NCBI GenBank assembly: GCA_017554385.1
Contig: JAFZIL010000064.1
Span: 1-32,290, forward strand
Source of the DNA: Prevotella sp.
GTDB taxonomy: Bacteria; Bacteroidota; Bacteroidia; Bacteroidales; Bacteroidaceae
Length of the DNA: 32,290 bases
Direction of reading: 5' to 3'
Position 1 is the stretch's first letter, and each line of letters opens with the position of its first letter. The position numbers were made by a program, and so were the translations under genes. This document shows, one piece after another, positions 29,862 through 32,290 of the stretch. The notes under the pieces are model-generated. The model saw nothing but the letters and a program-made list of their open reading frames with translations, made no database searches and was not told the origin of the DNA.

Positions 29862-29887
29862 TGTTATTCTTAATACCCTGTCTTGAT

Positions 29888-31639
29888 TTATAATGAACCT
29901 TGGTTTTCTTCTCGGGTGATGTGGCAGGGGCGTGGCTCGTAGTCGTCGACCGTCAGCTGGTACTGGGCGGTGGAAGCGCCCTCTACGGGCTTGAAGCCCA
30001 GTCGCGTGTAGTGGTCTTCCACCATGGCGTTCTTTGGTGTGGGCAGGTATTCGCCCACGATGCGGTGGTAGCCCCGTCGGCGTGCCTCGTCGACCATGAT
30101 GTTCAGTGTGAAGTTCTCCATGCCCCGTTTCAGCACGCGACAGCTCATCAACCATGTTTCTACGAAGAGCGTTTCTTTGTCCGTGGGTTTCATCACCACG
30201 ACGGCTATGAGTCCGTTGTCGCCGAACTTGTCGCGCAGTGTGAAGCTCAGGTCCACGGTGTCGCCGTCGTTGGCCAGTGCCTCTACGTCGGCCTCGGTAT
30301 AGCGCACGGTGCGCAGGTTGAACTGGTTGCTGCGCTGCGACAGCTGGGCCACACGCGGCGTATTGAAGCGGTTGAAGCCGCTCACCTGCGACACCATCTC
30401 TAACGACAGCAGGAAGTCGTCCTCGTTGGCAAACGTCTTCTTCAGGCTCACCCGCTGCGCCTCCACCTGGTATTGCCGTGTGCGATCCTTGTCGGTCTGG
30501 CTGTAGCTTGCCGTCTCGAAAAGGTTCTCTCCGTAGAGGAACTCCAAGTATTCGCCAGGATCCTCAGGCAGCTCGGGCACGGTAATACCGGGGATATTCT
30601 CTCGCACCATGGCCCGTTCGAAGGGGTTGTCGTCGAGGAACACCATCGAGTCGAACCCGATGTTCAGCACCTGTTGTATGGCCCGGATGTTGTCGACCTT
30701 CGTCTCCCAGTTGGCCATGAACACGGCGATGTCGTCGAGTCGCAGTACCATATCGGGATGGTGCAGGAAGGGTTCTTTCGCCGTTTCCTCGTTGTTTTTC
30801 GACGCCACGCAGATGATGATGCCGCGCTGCCGCAGCTTCCTCACCCACATCTGCAGTTCGGTGAAGGCCTTGCCGATGCCTAACCCGTGACCCAGCTGAA
30901 TGCCCTCGATGCCGTCGTCGCCGATGACGCCGCCCCAGAGGGTGTTGTCGAGGTCGAGTATGAGGCATTTCTTGAACTGTCCGCGCACGGCTCCGATGAT
31001 GTCTATCACGCGCGAAGCCACCCACGGCAAGGCCTCGATGGAGAGCACCATCTCCGTCGACACGTAGACGTTGGGCGCAAACATCCGGTCGCGCCCCAAC
31101 TTTGCCTGCAGGGCAGCAAGGTCGCACACGAAGAGATTGGCGTGCTGTTCTGACAGCTCCATGAGTCCCGTGTTCAACTTCCTAACCTGAAACGTGAAGC
31201 TTGAATCCACTTTATTGGCATAACTCCCGAACACGGTGTCGTCAATCTCAGGGTAGTTCATGCAGATAATCTTCGTTGTGGCAAAAGCCTCATCGCGACA
31301 GATGCCATCGACCATCGCCAGCCTTTCCTCGGCTAGTAGCCGTTGTCTGCCGGTGCTGAGCATGCTGTGGTGCTCGCCCAGCTTATGTGTCGACTGGAAT
31401 AATACGATGAAATCGGCCATAAATGCGCGTAATTCGCTCTGCGGATCCAGGAACTGCCGTTCTATCTGATTATATTCAGCCTCAAACAGCTCTACGTCGA
31501 ATCCGCGCCCGATGGCCTCTCCGCGCAGGGCAGTAGCCAGCAGCTGGGTGGCCGTGTCGCCCACCAGTGCCACGCGACATGCCTTTGGTGGCAGCTGTTC
31601 CCTACGCAGGTTCTTTTTCAGCTCTTTGAATGTGTACAT
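29888..31639 (-). CDS. FkbH-like HAD-IIIC phosphatase with C-terminal acyltransferase-like domain
   Basis: The ATG at 31637-31639 (MYTFKELKKNLRR) gives 583 residues and is preferred over an in-frame GTG at 31669. Residues about 1-220 form the N-terminal FkbH region. The HAD core follows with DLDNTLWGGVIGDD; D229 is the expected nucleophile and D231 the acid. Later lines are IIICVASKNNEETA and MVFLDDNPFERAMVRENIPGI. From about residue 430 a GNAT-like domain follows (FGDNGLIAVVVM, FVETWLMSCRVLKRGMENF, GEYLPTPKNAMVEDHYTRLGF). Characterised FkbH proteins take 1,3-bisphosphoglycerate and load a glyceryl group onto an acyl carrier protein, and related ones work in surface-polysaccharide clusters. 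No acyl carrier protein gene is seen nearby within the window. The partner downstream is the CotH-family gene. Confidence 0.9.
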   Translation of the reverse strand: MYTFKELKKNLRREQLPPKACRVALVGDTATQLLATALRGEAIGRGFDVELFEAEYNQIERQFLDPQSELRAFMADFIVLFQSTHKLGEHHSMLSTGRQRLLAEERLAMVDGICRDEAFATTKIICMNYPEIDDTVFGSYANKVDSSFTFQVRKLNTGLMELSEQHANLFVCDLAALQAKLGRDRMFAPNVYVSTEMVLSIEALPWVASRVIDIIGAVRGQFKKCLILDLDNTLWGGVIGDDGIEGIQLGHGLGIGKAFTELQMWVRKLRQRGIIICVASKNNEETAKEPFLHHPDMVLRLDDIAVFMANWETKVDNIRAIQQVLNIGFDSMVFLDDNPFERAMVRENIPGITVPELPEDPGEYLEFLYGENLFETASYSQTDKDRTRQYQVEAQRVSLKKTFANEDDFLLSLEMVSQVSGFNRFNTPRVAQLSQRSNQFNLRTVRYTEADVEALANDGDTVDLSFTLRDKFGDNGLIAVVVMKPTDKETLFVETWLMSCRVLKRGMENFTLNIMVDEARRRGYHRIVGEYLPTPKNAMVEDHYTRLGFKPVEGASTAQYQLTVDDYEPRPCHITREENQGSL

Positions 31640-31716
31640 ATTTGGATAATTTTTGAAAGAAAACAGCACGGTATAAGTTCATGACTAAAAAATAAATTGG
31701 TACAAATGATTAATGG

Positions 31717-31788
31717 AACACGAAGATACGAAGATACGAAGTTTTTCGTTCTCGTGAAATCATCTTCCTTTCTTCGTTTCTTCGTGTT
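31717..31788. repeat. 17-nt inverted repeat with ACGAAGAT direct repeats
   Basis: Arms at 31717-31733 and 31772-31788 are complementary at 16 of 17 positions, with a 38-nt spacer. The left arm begins a short direct repeat (ACGAAGAT at 31719-style spacing, two and a half units of 8 nt). It lies in the probable leader of the FkbH-like gene. Confidence 0.6.
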
Positions 31789-31918
31789 TAGTTAAAACCA
31801 TACCCACTTATTTTTATACGATTACTTAAATAGAGAAAGTATTTCTTCTTTCTTCATATTTGTTCATTCAAGTTGCACGCTCTGATAACCCTTAATTTGA
31901 TTTGACAAATTCTGACCA

Positions 31919-31926
31919 CAAAAATA
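31919..31926 (-). promoter_or_regulatory. Weak candidate -7 promoter box for the FkbH-like gene
   Basis: On the minus strand the sequence is TATTTTTG, a TAnnTTTG match in AT-rich DNA. A possible -33 CTTG lies 22 nt upstream, which is a poor fit. It would give a leader of about 270 nt containing the ACGAAGAT inverted repeat. Confidence 0.25.
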
Positions 31927-31936
31927 TAAAAATAAT

Positions 31937-31971
31937 TGCAGACTATCGCAAGAACGAAGCGAGAATCTGCA
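31937..31971. repeat. Small symmetric hairpin
   Basis: TGCAGA (31937-31942) pairs with TCTGCA (31966-31971), and TCGC (31946-31949) with GCGA (31959-31962), separated by a symmetric 3-nt internal loop. No T-tract follows. Function unknown. Confidence 0.4.
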
Positions 31972-32037
31972 TTATTTATGATTCTTTGTGAGAATGGACC
32001 ATCATGCGCTTTCCCTACATGTAAAAAAATAAAAAAA

Positions 32038-32133
32038 GGTGTGCCCCTGTGCCCCCTTTGCCTTTATCTCCCTTATACAGAGGTGATTAGAGGGGGCACA
32101 CCATGCCAAAAAACGTGCCCCCTGTGTGCCCCC
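32038..32133. repeat. Cluster of GTGCCCC motifs with a 10-bp inverted repeat
   Basis: GTGCCCC or GTGCCCCC occurs at 32041, 32049, 32115 and 32126 on the plus strand and inverted at 32092-32099. GGTGTGCCCC (32038-32047) and GGGGCACACC (32093-32102) are perfect inverted copies. Read on the minus strand this pair is followed by seven T, A and seven more T or nearly so (31023-style poly-A at 32023-32037 on the plus strand), so it could also act as a leftward terminator. It lies 60-150 bp upstream of the promoter box of the edge gene. Confidence 0.65.
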
Positions 32134-32172
32134 ACCACGCCCCCCTGCCGTAAGCGTATCCGCTGTAGCATC

Positions 32173-32203
32173 TTGTACGCAATCCCAAAAGTCAGTACCT
32201 TTG
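32173..32203 (+). promoter_or_regulatory. Bacteroidetes-type promoter of the edge gene
   Basis: TTG (32173-32175) and TACCTTTG (32196-32203, matching TAnnTTTG) are separated by 20 nt. Transcription would start near 32210, giving a leader of about 22 nt before the ATG at 32232. Confidence 0.7.
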
Positions 32204-32231
32204 CACATTCACTTTAATAAATTGTGCAAAA

Positions 32232-32290
32232 ATGGAATTAATGACAGCCGATGCCCGTTATGAAAAGACTTGGCATCAATTTCTTTCAGC
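32232..32290 (+). CDS. Unidentified protein, N-terminal 19 codons (partial)
   Basis: An ATG at 32232 follows a good promoter by about 22 nt and opens a frame that runs off the window edge, giving MELMTADARYEKTWHQFLS. A second in-frame ATG lies at codon 4. There is no signal peptide, so the product is probably cytoplasmic. The fragment is too short for me to assign a family. Confidence 0.6.
   Translation, partial: MELMTADARYEKTWHQFLS

Larger units (their letters stand above)
31640..32231. other. Divergent intergenic region, 592 bp
   Basis: No convincing gene is seen. The region holds the leader of the FkbH-like gene, an inverted repeat built on ACGAAGAT (31717-31788), an AT-rich stretch (about 31800-31935), a small hairpin (31937-31971), the GTGCCCC cluster (32038-32133) and a promoter (32173-32203) for the gene starting at 32232. 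A plus-strand frame at 31936-32217 crosses the hairpin, the poly-A and the GTGCCCC cluster and has no protein-like character. Confidence 0.6.

Noticed and set aside
29862-30155. N-terminal extension of the CotH-family frame by about 98 residues
   Set aside because: It overlaps the FkbH-like gene in another frame, looks like a His/Arg-rich shadow, and a clear signal peptide begins at the ATG at 29861.
31936-32217. Plus-strand open frame of 93 codons in the last intergenic region
   Set aside because: It reads through a hairpin, poly-A and the GTGCCCC cluster and overlaps the promoter of the edge gene; the Cys/Pro-rich translation reflects the repeats.

Overview
The window looks like a chromosomal segment of a member of the Bacteroidales, most likely Prevotella or a close relative. 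The grounds are two SusC/SusD pairs, lipoprotein signals ending in SC followed by acidic residues, C-terminal tails resembling type IX secretion (T9SS) sorting domains, TAnnTTTG-type -7 promoter boxes, AT-rich ribosome entry regions without strong Shine-Dalgarno sequences, and roughly 50% GC. Genus is inferred from style, not from a marker gene.

Layout, left to right. (1) 1-1005: the end of a succinate dehydrogenase/fumarate reductase operon (flavoprotein C-terminus, then the complete iron-sulfur subunit), closed by a hairpin-T terminator. (2) 1112-4722: a promoter and a two-gene unit for secreted enzymes, an M4 (thermolysin-like) metalloprotease with an unusual internal insertion and a CE1-like esterase. 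(3) 4731-6167, minus strand: an AGCS-type sodium:amino-acid symporter, convergent with the esterase, with a striking repeat structure in its upstream leader. (4) 6452-10291: a monocistronic gene for a 1208-residue secreted protein with three related beta-rich modules, ending at a strong terminator.

(5) 10473-27886: the centrepiece, a seven-gene co-directional run with 7-36 nt gaps: FAS1 lipoprotein (943 aa), SusC, SusD, FAS1 lipoprotein (703 aa), FAS1 lipoprotein (634 aa), second SusC, second SusD, then a strong terminator. It encodes two outer-membrane TonB-dependent importers with surface lipoproteins, but no glycoside hydrolase, lyase, peptidase, sensor or sigma/anti-sigma gene. Fasciclin-domain proteins sit where polysaccharide-utilisation loci normally carry glycan-binding proteins and enzymes. 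Four of the five lipoprotein genes share an AT-rich leader core, and three share a nearly common signal-peptide cassette built on 8-bp repeats. The substrate is unknown.

(6) 28002-31639, minus strand: a two-gene unit, an FkbH-like HAD phosphatase/acyltransferase followed by a secreted CotH-kinase-family protein with a discoidin-like N-terminus and T9SS-like tail. (7) 31640-32290: a divergent intergenic region with inverted repeats, a cluster of GTGCCCC motifs and a good promoter, leading into the first 19 codons of an unidentified gene cut by the window edge.

The functional theme is the cell surface: secreted enzymes, adhesive or binding modules and two import systems. No RNA genes, CRISPR arrays, insertion sequences or prophage genes were recognised.
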